Origin: Kangiellaceae bacterium
GTDB lineage: Bacteria > Pseudomonadota > Gammaproteobacteria > Enterobacterales > Kangiellaceae
Assembly (NCBI GenBank): GCA_016743995.1
Contig: JADGFG010000011.1
Location: forward strand, 1 to 44,578
Reading direction: 5' to 3'
Length of the DNA stretch: 44,578 nucleotides
Shown: positions 35,301-42,388 of the stretch, piece by piece
Position numbering within the stretch: the first letter of the stretch is position 1
How the letters are laid out: the number at the start of each line of letters is the position of its first letter
The notes under the pieces: generated by a model
Told to the model about the DNA's origin: nothing
What the model saw: only the letters and a program-made list of their open reading frames with translations
Databases searched by the model: none
Translations under genes and position numbers: made by a program

Positions 35301-35971
35301 GATATCCCTTAAACCGTTCAGCCAAAGATGAACTGGCATTATTAGATTTTAGTGAGTTCTTTAAGCCTTCTGGTACGTTGGATGGTTTCTATCAGGAATT
35401 TGTTGCACCATTTATTAACAGGCGTAGTTGGCATAACCGAGAAGTCGCAGGGCGCAGTATGGGTTTCTCAAGTAAGGTGTTGCGTCAGTTGAAAAGAGCT
35501 CGTTCAATAAAAAATGTTTTCTTTAAAGCGAATCCTTCTGTGCCCGGTATTTCTTTTAAATTAAAACCCTATCATATGAATAAACAGGATGCTCGGTTTA
35601 CGCTTGAGTTGGGTGGAGAAAGAGTTTCATACAATCATGGTCCTAAATTCTGGAAAACACTCAAATGGTCAGGAGAAGGTGATAATCAGCGAGTCAGAAT
35701 TATTTTTGAGGATCTTAAAGGAGAGTTTCACTCAAAGGTTTATGATGGTCCCTGGGCATGGTTCAGATTACAAGACTCGGCTAGATTAAAGAAAACGAAT
35801 AAATCGAATGTGTACCGGGTGACTTATAGTCTGGATCAGGTATTGCGTGGTTCCAGCGGTCGAACGATGAAAGTACCGCATCAGATTGTCTATGAGATTA
35901 AAGCAAAGAGTGTTAATAATCCATTTAGCAAAAATTTACTGGGGGCATTTCGATGTCCGGAGTCTATCTAA
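32387..35971 (+). CDS. tssM: TssM (IcmF), T6SS inner-membrane complex protein
   Basis: A 1194-residue protein spanning the inner membrane with a periplasmic arm that contacts TssJ. Transmembrane segments lie at about 11-33 and 44-64, with a third at about 455-475. The cytoplasmic nucleotide-binding domain has Walker A GPPGSGKTT (140-148), then DTAGRYTTQD and FTKADLVSGF. The rest is the large periplasmic region with the IcmF-related and C-terminal beta domains. The Walker A is intact, which is not universal among TssM proteins. Its stop codon is followed directly by the GTG start of tagF with no gap. Confidence 0.97.
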   Translation: MKKIIAFFKNRIVISILGLLAFSILIWFIGPAIKFGEDNSAPLGSAVARLIAIIVIVVVWGLNNLRLQLKNKKNNEDLVDDLEKNQQQSMQNASNEQSAEELHQIGERFSQALSTLKKLKFNGQGSKKALYELPWYIIIGPPGSGKTTALVNSTLDFPLAEQFGKGALQGVGGTRNCDWWFTNEAVLIDTAGRYTTQDSHRVVDSSAWEGFLNLLKGNRKRRPINGAIVAISLQDLLTQSEEERVRYAKTIRSRIDELMEKLEIRFPIYLMFTKADLVSGFSEFFEDLTQDEREQVWGVSLPNAPKPSDNPDFEYFDTEYNALLQRLYDRVLWRIHNERDSKRRGVIQGFPQQMENLKTIINSFVKQTFVKNRYQFQPYLRGVYFTSGTQDGTPIDRLMTSVASGFGFSRDVGQMPQQQGKSYFLGNLFKQIIFPESELVGSNRKYEKFLFWAQRAGYTVMAALTVSVLAIWFGSLTQHESFMSEVEGHIGEYSAENKRLNERNKDLRAVLPILNTLLEASKVYDKEEHPWLSGMGLYDDNVDIAADRAYLEKLKTLMLPRLTAYMESYLKQGHRGGDLYSTFRNYLMFNKLDRKDDQMILDWFKNNWAEHFHGEASKRKQLFLHLTNLLAIDFEPVKLNERLVSRTRTTLLRVPVSQRVYARIRTHPEYSQSVNLLNEFGESVRDAYKVSATGKNDLLIAWMFTIDGYRNIDLSPESEVIKDIVTDRWVLADDEKARVDFVDEELDEISQQVKEHYLSEYIKTWENVYAALSVGEFRDIRHAAEVLASFTDPVYSPLLAILQVTRENTELTPSVPEGLAEAGASKLTKGKLSGGNLSKASGYLSEKAGTRVDKQFNAINHLLRESSKRPAGINTTIQKIQQLQDFVDSISVAPEPAKQAFDISKARYQSNAGNAIATLEAYARKAPGPVKDWLEKIADQTWKVVLQSGRQHLAAEWRNRVYVPYSRGLAHGYPLNRSAKDELALLDFSEFFKPSGTLDGFYQEFVAPFINRRSWHNREVAGRSMGFSSKVLRQLKRARSIKNVFFKANPSVPGISFKLKPYHMNKQDARFTLELGGERVSYNHGPKFWKTLKWSGEGDNQRVRIIFEDLKGEFHSKVYDGPWAWFRLQDSARLKKTNKSNVYRVTYSLDQVLRGSSGRTMKVPHQIVYEIKAKSVNNPFSKNLLGAFRCPESI

Positions 35972-36715
35972 GTGTCTGAGCAACGATTAACAGGTATTTT
36001 TGGTAAGTTACCCTTGCATGGTGACTTTGTTTATCGAAATTTACCTTCTGTTACCATGAATAATTGGGATGAATGGCTTCAAGGATTTATTGCCGGTTCT
36101 CAGGAGCAGCTAGGGGACGAGTGGTTAAATATTTATCTCACCAGTCCTATCTGGCGTTTTGTTTTTTCTGAAGGCGTACTTGATGAAAATGCCTGGCTTG
36201 GACTTATTATGCCCAGTGTTGACAAAGTCGGACGCTATTTTCCTATTTCCGTATTGAGTAAAGTGCCTGTGCATGCCAACCTGTTTGAGTTTATGTTGTT
36301 ACAAAATGACTGGTTTGAAAGTGTTGAATCCTTATTTTTACAAGCACTTGATGGGCAGGCAGATGTTGATGAATTAATGTCAGCGGTCGATGAAATCCCG
36401 CTTTATAATGAAATGGCTTACCAGCGAAGTGGTCATTTAAATGCTCAGTCGGCAGCCGTAATCAGCATGGAGTTCGAAGAACAGTCTCCAGCAAGTGTTT
36501 TACCACATTTTCTGGATTCATTTTTATTGTCAACACTCTCCAGTTATAGTGCGTGGATGACTCCAGGTTCAGAGTTAGTGGAGCCTTGTGTTTCGATAAC
36601 ACAAGGTTTACCAAAGATGGCGGGTATAGCCGCAATGTTGGATGGTCGGTGGTCACATTGGCAGTGGCAGCAGCCATATCGACTAAATATGCCCGAAAAA
36701 TCAACTGTTGGATAA
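35972..36715 (+). CDS. tagF: TagF (SciT), T6SS-associated regulator
   Basis: A 247-residue TagF-family protein with a GTG start placed directly after the TssM stop. Family marks are GIFGKLPLHGDFVYRNLP, IWRFVFSEGVLDENAWLGLIMPSVDKVGRYFP and the later LPSYSAWMT-like segment (TLSSYSAWMTPGSE). TagF represses T6SS assembly after translation in Pseudomonas and Agrobacterium, acting with Fha. Here it is a separate gene, not the TagF-PppA fusion seen in some species, and lies 11 bases before pppA. Confidence 0.93.
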   Translation: MSEQRLTGIFGKLPLHGDFVYRNLPSVTMNNWDEWLQGFIAGSQEQLGDEWLNIYLTSPIWRFVFSEGVLDENAWLGLIMPSVDKVGRYFPISVLSKVPVHANLFEFMLLQNDWFESVESLFLQALDGQADVDELMSAVDEIPLYNEMAYQRSGHLNAQSAAVISMEFEEQSPASVLPHFLDSFLLSTLSSYSAWMTPGSELVEPCVSITQGLPKMAGIAAMLDGRWSHWQWQQPYRLNMPEKSTVG

Positions 36716-36726
36716 ATTTGAGTATT

Positions 36727-37506
36727 ATGAGTGATACAACTGTCAGGCGAGGTATAAAGTGGAATTATGTCGCCAATTCTCATGTTGGAATGGTCAGAGA
36801 AGTTAACGAAGATGCGATTTTGTCAAAACCAGAAGTTGGTCTCTGGGCGGTCGCCGATGGAATGGGTGGTTATGAGGCTGGTGATGTTGCAAGCCAGATG
36901 ATAGTCGAGGCATTGGAGTTGGTGGAAAACGAATCGGGGCTGGATGAGAGTGTCGATGTGATTGAAGATAGTCTGATTGAAGCGAATCAACGGATATTGG
37001 AGTATGCTGATGATGTGTTGGATAATCAGACTCTTGGTAGCACGGTTGTTACTTTATTAATCAGAGGAAAAGTCGGTGTTTGTTTATGGGTTGGTGATTC
37101 CCGGCTGTACCGTTACAGAAATGGTCAATTACGACAACTATCCCGAGATCATAGTCAGGTTGAAGAAATGGTACAACAAGGTTTATTGAGGCCTGATGAG
37201 GTCGAAAATCATCCTGATTCAAATGTAATAACCCGTGCGATAGGGGTTGATAATGAACTTTACGTGGATATTAATGTTTTTAGTGTGAAAATTGGTGATA
37301 CATTTTTATTATGTAGTGATGGTTTGTATAATACCGTGAGCAACGATGACTTGATGTATTATCTGGAAGAGCCAGATATTGAAGCTAAAGTTGAAGCGCT
37401 AATTTCTGCGGCGCTTGACAATGGTGCTCCTGATAATGTGTCTGCAATAGTCGTTAAAGGTGGGTTCGAGAAATTGATTACTCGCGAAACATTAATAGAC
37501 GAATGA
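36727..37506 (+). CDS. pppA: PppA, PP2C-type Ser/Thr phosphatase
   Basis: A 259-residue PP2C phosphatase that reverses PpkA phosphorylation. Metal-binding motifs are REVNEDAI, WAVADGMGGYEAG and CSDGLYNTV with NGAPDNVSAIV, all containing the catalytic Asp residues. GVCLWVGDSRLYRYRNGQL and the SRDHSQVEEM loop are typical. The frame is open further upstream to 36553 inside tagF, but the ATG at 36727 begins the phosphatase domain 11 bases after the tagF stop. The adjoining ppkA gene makes a kinase-phosphatase pair. Confidence 0.95.
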   Translation: MSDTTVRRGIKWNYVANSHVGMVREVNEDAILSKPEVGLWAVADGMGGYEAGDVASQMIVEALELVENESGLDESVDVIEDSLIEANQRILEYADDVLDNQTLGSTVVTLLIRGKVGVCLWVGDSRLYRYRNGQLRQLSRDHSQVEEMVQQGLLRPDEVENHPDSNVITRAIGVDNELYVDINVFSVKIGDTFLLCSDGLYNTVSNDDLMYYLEEPDIEAKVEALISAALDNGAPDNVSAIVVKGGFEKLITRETLIDE

Positions 37507-37522
37507 GTGAGTTGTTATCCCT

Positions 37523-40417
37523 GTGAATAATACAGACGATGAAAAAACACGTATAAGCAAAACTTCTGAGCAGCAGCCAGAAGTGATGAATGAACGTACA
37601 AGAGTTGCCCCTTCAAAAGCAGGTGTAGAAAAAACACCTGTTGCTTCCCCGCGAAAAGTAACCGAGTCAGAATCTTCAATAATTGCTAATTCTCAAGAAA
37701 AAGCTGCGTCGAACAGTGATAATAAAACACGTATTGCTCCTTCAAAAACTGATGCGGACGTGGATAAAACGCGTATTGTTTCTACGCGAAAAACAAGCAC
37801 ATCAAAAGCTTCATCAAGTGGAATCTCTCAAAAGGTTGCTGCTGCCAGAGATAACAAGACACGAATTGCACCGGGAAAACAGACTCCGCGCCCTGATGCG
37901 ACCAGGTTTAAGCCTCGAAAAAACAATGATGCAACCAGGGTTAAGAGTAAACCCGCACAACGAACCGGGAATTCTGATCTTGAGCCTGGTGATAACACTG
38001 CTTCCGAAACAGGTCTGGAAGGGGGACAAAAACCTGAGCTATTAAAAAACAGGTTTATTCTGGAAAAAGTATTGGGCGCCGGAGGTATGGGGGTCGTCTA
38101 TAAAGCAAAAGATCTGGTAAAAGTTGAGGCTGGTGATAAAGAGCCTTATCTTGCAATTAAAGTTTTGACTGAAGAGTTTAAAGAGCACCCTGAAGCTTTT
38201 GTCGCTTTGCAGCGAGAATCCAGGAAAACTCAGAGCATTGCTCATCCTAATATTGTGAATGTACATGATTTTGATAAAGACGGTGATACCGTTTTTATGA
38301 CGATGGAGTATCTGGATGGTAAACCGTTAGATCAGTTGATTCGACAATATAAGTCAACAGGCTTGCCTACCGATGATGCCAGAGAAATATTAAATCATAT
38401 TAGTCAGGCTTTAATGTATGCACATGAACAGCATATTATTCATTCAGATTTTAAGCCCGGAAATATTTTTGTTACTGAGCGTGGTGCAACTAAGGTCTTT
38501 GATTTTGGTATCGCCAGGGCTGTAGCAAAAGCGGAGCATTATGATGATAATCCAGAGGATAAAACCGTATTTGATGCGGGAGATCTTGGTGCATTAACGC
38601 CGTCCTATGCCAGTATGGAAATGCTGGAGGGTGAAGAGCCTGATGTCAGAGATGATATTTATGCTTTAGGCTGTGTTGCCTACGAATTATTTACTGGCAG
38701 TCATCCGTTTAATCGAGTTCCTGCTGATGAGGCGCAACGACAAAAGTTAAAACCTAAACGTATTACGCATATTTCAATGCGGCAATGGAAAGCGATAGAG
38801 AGAGCCTTATCTTTTAAACGTGAAGATCGCCTTGAGTCTGTTGGGCATTTTTATTATCTGATGAATAATGCAAAGTCTCCCTTTAAATTATTGAGTCGAA
38901 TATTTTTAATGGCTTTACTGGTTGTCGCTGGATATTTTGTATTTTTATATGATAAACCACAGGGGATTTCTGAAGATGAAATAAGAAGTGAGGTTGAGTA
39001 TAAAATTCGTCTGGAGAATTACCGTGCTACTATCGATGACTTGCTGTCATCTGTAACATTTACCTCTGTTTGGGAAGAGCGATTATGGACACAAATGCAA
39101 GGTGTTAAAAAACTCTTAAGCAGTAGTGATAAATGGCTGGCACTAACTACAAATCTTGAATTTAAAGCATTTTTACAGAATAGTAATGACTGGTATGGGC
39201 TAACAGAGGAAAAAATATATTTACTTTACGTTGATAAAATTAAGCAGGTGAAAGCTGATAAGAAATATACACTAGCGATTAATTTTATCAAAAATGCACT
39301 TCGCTATACTTCAGACTCGAGTTTATTAGACGAAGAAATGCGGTTGGTTAATGAGGCATTAGCAAGTGCCGATCTTCTTGCTGAGGAACAGCGTAAAAAG
39401 CGATTACTTCAGGAAGAAAATCGCAAAAGGAACATTGCCGCAAGTTCTTCTGCAAAGTTCAAGAAACAGTCCGATTTTAAAAATAAACTGACTAAGAAGC
39501 AGGTGATCGTCAAGCAGTTTAACATTGCGATGAATAATGTTAAGGAGCTGTTAGCCTGTCAATCAAATAAGCTAAACATGCGAAATTTAGATACCGCAAT
39601 TCAGAAGTTACGTTCTCTTGATAAAGTGGAGTACAGAAAGTCAGAAGCGAACATTATTAACCTGTTAGCTAGCTGTATTCAACGTATTGCAAAGCCATTT
39701 CCAGAACGAGCAACAGAATTTAAGAAATACTCTTTACGAATATTTCGTAATAACAGAAAGCTTGCCGCAATAACGATTGTTCCCAGAGACCCTTGCGACA
39801 AATCGATTGCCGGGCTTGGCGCTCGAGGAAAGCGAGCGCTTTGCAAAGATCAAATTGGTTCCATTGGTAATGGGCCTGAACTGGTGGTTATTCCTGGCAA
39901 ATCGGGGATCCGGACTTTTGCTCTTGGTAAATATGAAGTCTCTATTGCAGAGTTTAACTTATTTTGTAAAAGCTCAAAATCGTGTAAAGCTGTCAAGAGC
40001 TCAAATTTGAATTTGCCCATAACCAGAATAACCTTAAAGCTTGCAGAAAAATATCTTAAATGGCTGAGTAAAAAAACTAAACGTAAGTACCGCTTACCAA
40101 CAAAAAAAGAGTGGTTATATGCTGCTAAAGGAAAGCGCGTTACGTTAGATCCTAACCGTAATTGTAAACTTAATACGCGTGGAATAAATAAAGGTGATGC
40201 GTTTGTCAGAACGACTATCGGAGTGCAGAATAGTTGGGGACTCGTTAATTATGTCGGAAATGCCAGCGAATGGGCTTATGATAAAGGTAGAAAATTAATT
40301 GCGGCAGGGGGGGCATATAATGTTCCAATGGAGCGATGTAATATTTCTACGCTGGTTAAACACAATGGCAAAGCTGATAGTTATACTGGTTTGCGAGTAC
40401 TTCGTGAAATGAGGTAA
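37523..40417 (+). CDS. ppkA: PpkA-like Ser/Thr kinase with periplasmic FGE-sulfatase domain
   Basis: A 964-residue membrane kinase beginning at GTG. Residues 1-150 form a low-complexity tail with eight [DEN][KRA]T motifs (Thr9, 26, 38, 69, 83, 113, 127, 138), seven of them T-R-[IVF], probable autophosphorylation sites. The kinase domain (about 177-445) has the Gly loop LGAGGMGVVYKA, Lys in AIKVL, HSDFKPGNIF as catalytic loop (HSD in place of HRD) and DFG (FDFGIARA). A transmembrane segment (about 457-476) follows, then a coiled region. The C-terminal periplasmic domain (about 785-964) resembles the FGE-sulfatase/SUMF1 fold (KYEVSIAEFNLFC, YRLPTKKEWLYAAKG, VGNASEWAYD, GLRVLRE). It probably senses rather than catalyses. 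Pseudomonas PpkA instead has a vWA domain there. Confidence 0.93.
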   Translation: MNNTDDEKTRISKTSEQQPEVMNERTRVAPSKAGVEKTPVASPRKVTESESSIIANSQEKAASNSDNKTRIAPSKTDADVDKTRIVSTRKTSTSKASSSGISQKVAAARDNKTRIAPGKQTPRPDATRFKPRKNNDATRVKSKPAQRTGNSDLEPGDNTASETGLEGGQKPELLKNRFILEKVLGAGGMGVVYKAKDLVKVEAGDKEPYLAIKVLTEEFKEHPEAFVALQRESRKTQSIAHPNIVNVHDFDKDGDTVFMTMEYLDGKPLDQLIRQYKSTGLPTDDAREILNHISQALMYAHEQHIIHSDFKPGNIFVTERGATKVFDFGIARAVAKAEHYDDNPEDKTVFDAGDLGALTPSYASMEMLEGEEPDVRDDIYALGCVAYELFTGSHPFNRVPADEAQRQKLKPKRITHISMRQWKAIERALSFKREDRLESVGHFYYLMNNAKSPFKLLSRIFLMALLVVAGYFVFLYDKPQGISEDEIRSEVEYKIRLENYRATIDDLLSSVTFTSVWEERLWTQMQGVKKLLSSSDKWLALTTNLEFKAFLQNSNDWYGLTEEKIYLLYVDKIKQVKADKKYTLAINFIKNALRYTSDSSLLDEEMRLVNEALASADLLAEEQRKKRLLQEENRKRNIAASSSAKFKKQSDFKNKLTKKQVIVKQFNIAMNNVKELLACQSNKLNMRNLDTAIQKLRSLDKVEYRKSEANIINLLASCIQRIAKPFPERATEFKKYSLRIFRNNRKLAAITIVPRDPCDKSIAGLGARGKRALCKDQIGSIGNGPELVVIPGKSGIRTFALGKYEVSIAEFNLFCKSSKSCKAVKSSNLNLPITRITLKLAEKYLKWLSKKTKRKYRLPTKKEWLYAAKGKRVTLDPNRNCKLNTRGINKGDAFVRTTIGVQNSWGLVNYVGNASEWAYDKGRKLIAAGGAYNVPMERCNISTLVKHNGKADSYTGLRVLREMR

Positions 40418-40455
40418 TTGTGATAAAAGAGGTAATTGTGATAAAAGAGGTAATT
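40411..40455 (+). repeat. Tandem 18-bp repeat containing a ribosome binding site
   Basis: GAGGTAATTGTGATAAAA occurs twice in tandem (40411-40428, 40429-40446) and a third time partly (GAGGTAATT, 40447-40455). Each copy carries a Shine-Dalgarno-like GAGG; the third is correctly spaced for GTG 40460. The first copy overlaps the ppkA stop codon. Confidence 0.8.
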
Positions 40456-40459
40456 AATA

Positions 40460-40660
40460 GTGAGAGACTGGGATAATGACACTCAGGATAGTTATGCTCA
40501 AAATATGAATGAAGAAGAGCAGACTAAAGAAGTGATGATTGATAAGATAAAAACTTTGTCTAAAGAGCATTATAATCGTCAGCTTTCTTTTGACGACTAT
40601 AGAATTTTACGAAATAAATTATTAAAAAAAATTGATGCAGCGTATAATGGCGGACATTAG
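40460..40660 (+). CDS. Small acidic protein between ppkA and exbB, unknown function
   Basis: A 66-residue soluble protein. The N-terminal half is acidic (DNDTQDSYAQNMNEEEQTKE) and the C-terminal half is a predicted helical hairpin, IKTLSKEHYNRQLSFDDYRILRNKLLKKIDAAY, with a DYRxxRNKLL motif. Start GTG 40460 has GAGG nine bases upstream, in the last unit of the tandem repeat. Gaps of about 41 bases on both sides keep it in the operon with ppkA and exbB. No family was recognised. A small adaptor between kinase and ExbB machine is one guess. Confidence 0.6.
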   Translation: MRDWDNDTQDSYAQNMNEEEQTKEVMIDKIKTLSKEHYNRQLSFDDYRILRNKLLKKIDAAYNGGH

Positions 40661-40701
40661 ACTTTCATTATAAATATCAATCAGCTAAAGAGGCTAAATT
40701 T

Positions 40702-41322
40702 ATGGAAATTGCAAAAATTTTTCAATCTGGTGGACTGTTTATGTATCCAATCCTGATTATTTTTGCTTTGGGAATGGCGATTAGTATTGAGCGTTTTTTG
40801 TATCTGATGCGAACTTCAGGTAGAACTCAAAGAATATGGGCACAAATAGCGCCTATGGTGAGAGCGCAAGATTACGAACGGGCGAAAAAATTAACTCAGA
40901 GCGCTAAAACACTGGCAACCATGTTGAACTACGGGTTTGCACGAAATAAGCCTAACATTAAGAGAAAGACTGTTGAGTCGGCTATGGAAGAGGGCATGAT
41001 GGAGGTGTTGCCTGCACTGCAGGAAAGAACACATTATCTGGCAACTTACGCGAATATAGCTACTTTATTAGGATTATTAGGTACGATTGTTGGACTCATC
41101 CAGGCATTTACTGCAGTTGCTAATGCTGAACCCGCTGAAAAAGCTAACTTGCTTTCAGCCAGTATTTCGGTCGCAATGAATACAACAGCTTTTGGGCTGG
41201 TTGTAGCAATTCCCTTATTATTAACTCATTCTTACCTGACTACGAGAACATCTAAGCTGGTTGATAGTTTAGAAATGGCTTCGGTTAAGTGCCTTAATTT
41301 AATGAACCTAGACGAAGAATAA
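40702..41322 (+). CDS. exbB: MotA/TolQ/ExbB-family proton channel protein
   Basis: A 206-residue protein with three transmembrane segments (about 12-36, 115-139, 153-178), the standard TolQ/ExbB topology. Conserved motifs are LLGLLGTIVGLIQAF in TM2 and SASISVAMNTTAFGLVVAIPLLL in TM3 with the TT pair near the proton path. Such proteins form pentamers around an ExbD/TolR dimer and use proton flow to drive envelope motions. It is followed 8 bases later by the first exbD. It lies at the end of the T6SS operon, which is unusual. Confidence 0.93.
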   Translation: MEIAKIFQSGGLFMYPILIIFALGMAISIERFLYLMRTSGRTQRIWAQIAPMVRAQDYERAKKLTQSAKTLATMLNYGFARNKPNIKRKTVESAMEEGMMEVLPALQERTHYLATYANIATLLGLLGTIVGLIQAFTAVANAEPAEKANLLSASISVAMNTTAFGLVVAIPLLLTHSYLTTRTSKLVDSLEMASVKCLNLMNLDEE

Positions 41323-41330
41323 AGCGAATA

Positions 41331-41891
41331 ATGAAATTTGCACGCAGACACCTGGTTCAGGATGCCGTAGAGCTTAATATTACTGCATTTTTAAATCTAA
41401 TGGTTATATTAGTTCCGTTTCTATTGGTTACTGCAGTATTTTCTCGGCTAACCATTATTGAGCTAAATTTACCCGCGCTTGATGCCGTGGCTAAACAAGA
41501 AGATAAAATAAAGCTACAGCTTCAATTATTGCTTCGTTCAGATGAGTTTATAATCAGGGATGTGAATCTTGGTGTGATTAAACGTTTCGAGAGAAATAAA
41601 GGGGAAATTGATGGCAATAGTTTTGGCAATATATTGTTAGAAATTAAAAGGCGTTTTCCTGAAGAAAATAGTATCACGCTTTTATTTGAAAAAGATATTA
41701 ATTATCGGACGTTGATTCAGGTGATGGATTTAGTAAGAAGCATTGATGTCGTTGAAATTGCTGAAGTACAAACGATAGAGCTTTTTCCAAATATCTCTAT
41801 AGGTGATGCGCCTGCGGTTATAGCTTTGGAGAAGTCAAACGAGTCGACTGCTACATCACCCACAGTAGATGCTTCGGAGGTATCGAAATAA
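41331..41891 (+). CDS. exbD: ExbD/TolR-family protein lacking the conserved Asp
   Basis: A 186-residue protein with a single N-terminal transmembrane segment and a periplasmic ExbD/TolR domain. The membrane motif LNITAFLNLMVILVPFLL aligns with the ExbD pattern INVTPFIDVMLVLL, but the invariant proton-carrying Asp is Asn22 (codon AAT at 41394-41396). The periplasmic part contains FSRLTIIELNLPALDA and IQVMDLVRSIDVVEIAEVQTIELFP. Without the Asp this copy probably cannot relay protons by itself. It overlaps the second exbD by one base, so the two are translationally coupled. Confidence 0.9.
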   Translation: MKFARRHLVQDAVELNITAFLNLMVILVPFLLVTAVFSRLTIIELNLPALDAVAKQEDKIKLQLQLLLRSDEFIIRDVNLGVIKRFERNKGEIDGNSFGNILLEIKRRFPEENSITLLFEKDINYRTLIQVMDLVRSIDVVEIAEVQTIELFPNISIGDAPAVIALEKSNESTATSPTVDASEVSK

Positions 41892-42388
41892 TGGAAATGT
41901 CGCGTCGAGCAAAGCGCATGGAGCGTAATCATAAAATGCGTAAGCAACCAGCGTTAAATCTTGTTTCGCTGATGGATATTTTTACGATATTGGTTTTCTT
42001 TTTATTGGCAACTTCTTCTAACTCTTATCAATTGCCAAAAAGTAAAGATCTAAAGCTGCCTTCATCGGTTGCAAAAAAAGCGCCGAAAGAAACGTTAATT
42101 ATCATGGTGACCAATAATTACATATTGGTTCAGGGAAGAAAGATCGTTATGTTAAATCAGGTGAGGTCCAATAACGCCAAAGAAATACCTTCTTTAGAAA
42201 AGGAGTTGGATTTTTTATCTGGGAAGCGACTCATTAAAGATGATAATGAAAAGAAGAAAGGTTACTCAGTAACTATTATGGGAGATGAGCAATTGCCATA
42301 TGAACTCTTAAGTAAAATATTGGCAACTTGTCGAAAAGCAAACTACACACAAATTGCATTTGCTGCGATTCAAAAAGCAAAAAGTTAA
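41891..42388 (+). CDS. exbD: ExbD/TolR-family protein with intact Asp
   Basis: A 165-residue second ExbD with a basic N-terminus (SRRAKRMERNHKMRKQ), then the membrane motif LNLVSLMDIFTILVFFLLA with the proton-carrying Asp29 (GAT at 41975-41977) present. The periplasmic domain follows, with KAPKETLIIMVTNNYILVQGR and ATCRKANYTQIAFAA. It probably forms a heterodimer with the Asp-less copy in the ExbB pore. Its ATG overlaps the upstream stop by one base and its own stop is directly followed by the TonB-like start. Confidence 0.92.
   Translation: MEMSRRAKRMERNHKMRKQPALNLVSLMDIFTILVFFLLATSSNSYQLPKSKDLKLPSSVAKKAPKETLIIMVTNNYILVQGRKIVMLNQVRSNNAKEIPSLEKELDFLSGKRLIKDDNEKKKGYSVTIMGDEQLPYELLSKILATCRKANYTQIAFAAIQKAKS

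Noticed and set aside
36553-36726. N-terminal extension of the PppA frame
   Set aside because: It overlaps tagF for 160 bases and is unrelated to the phosphatase family; ATG 36727 starts the domain.
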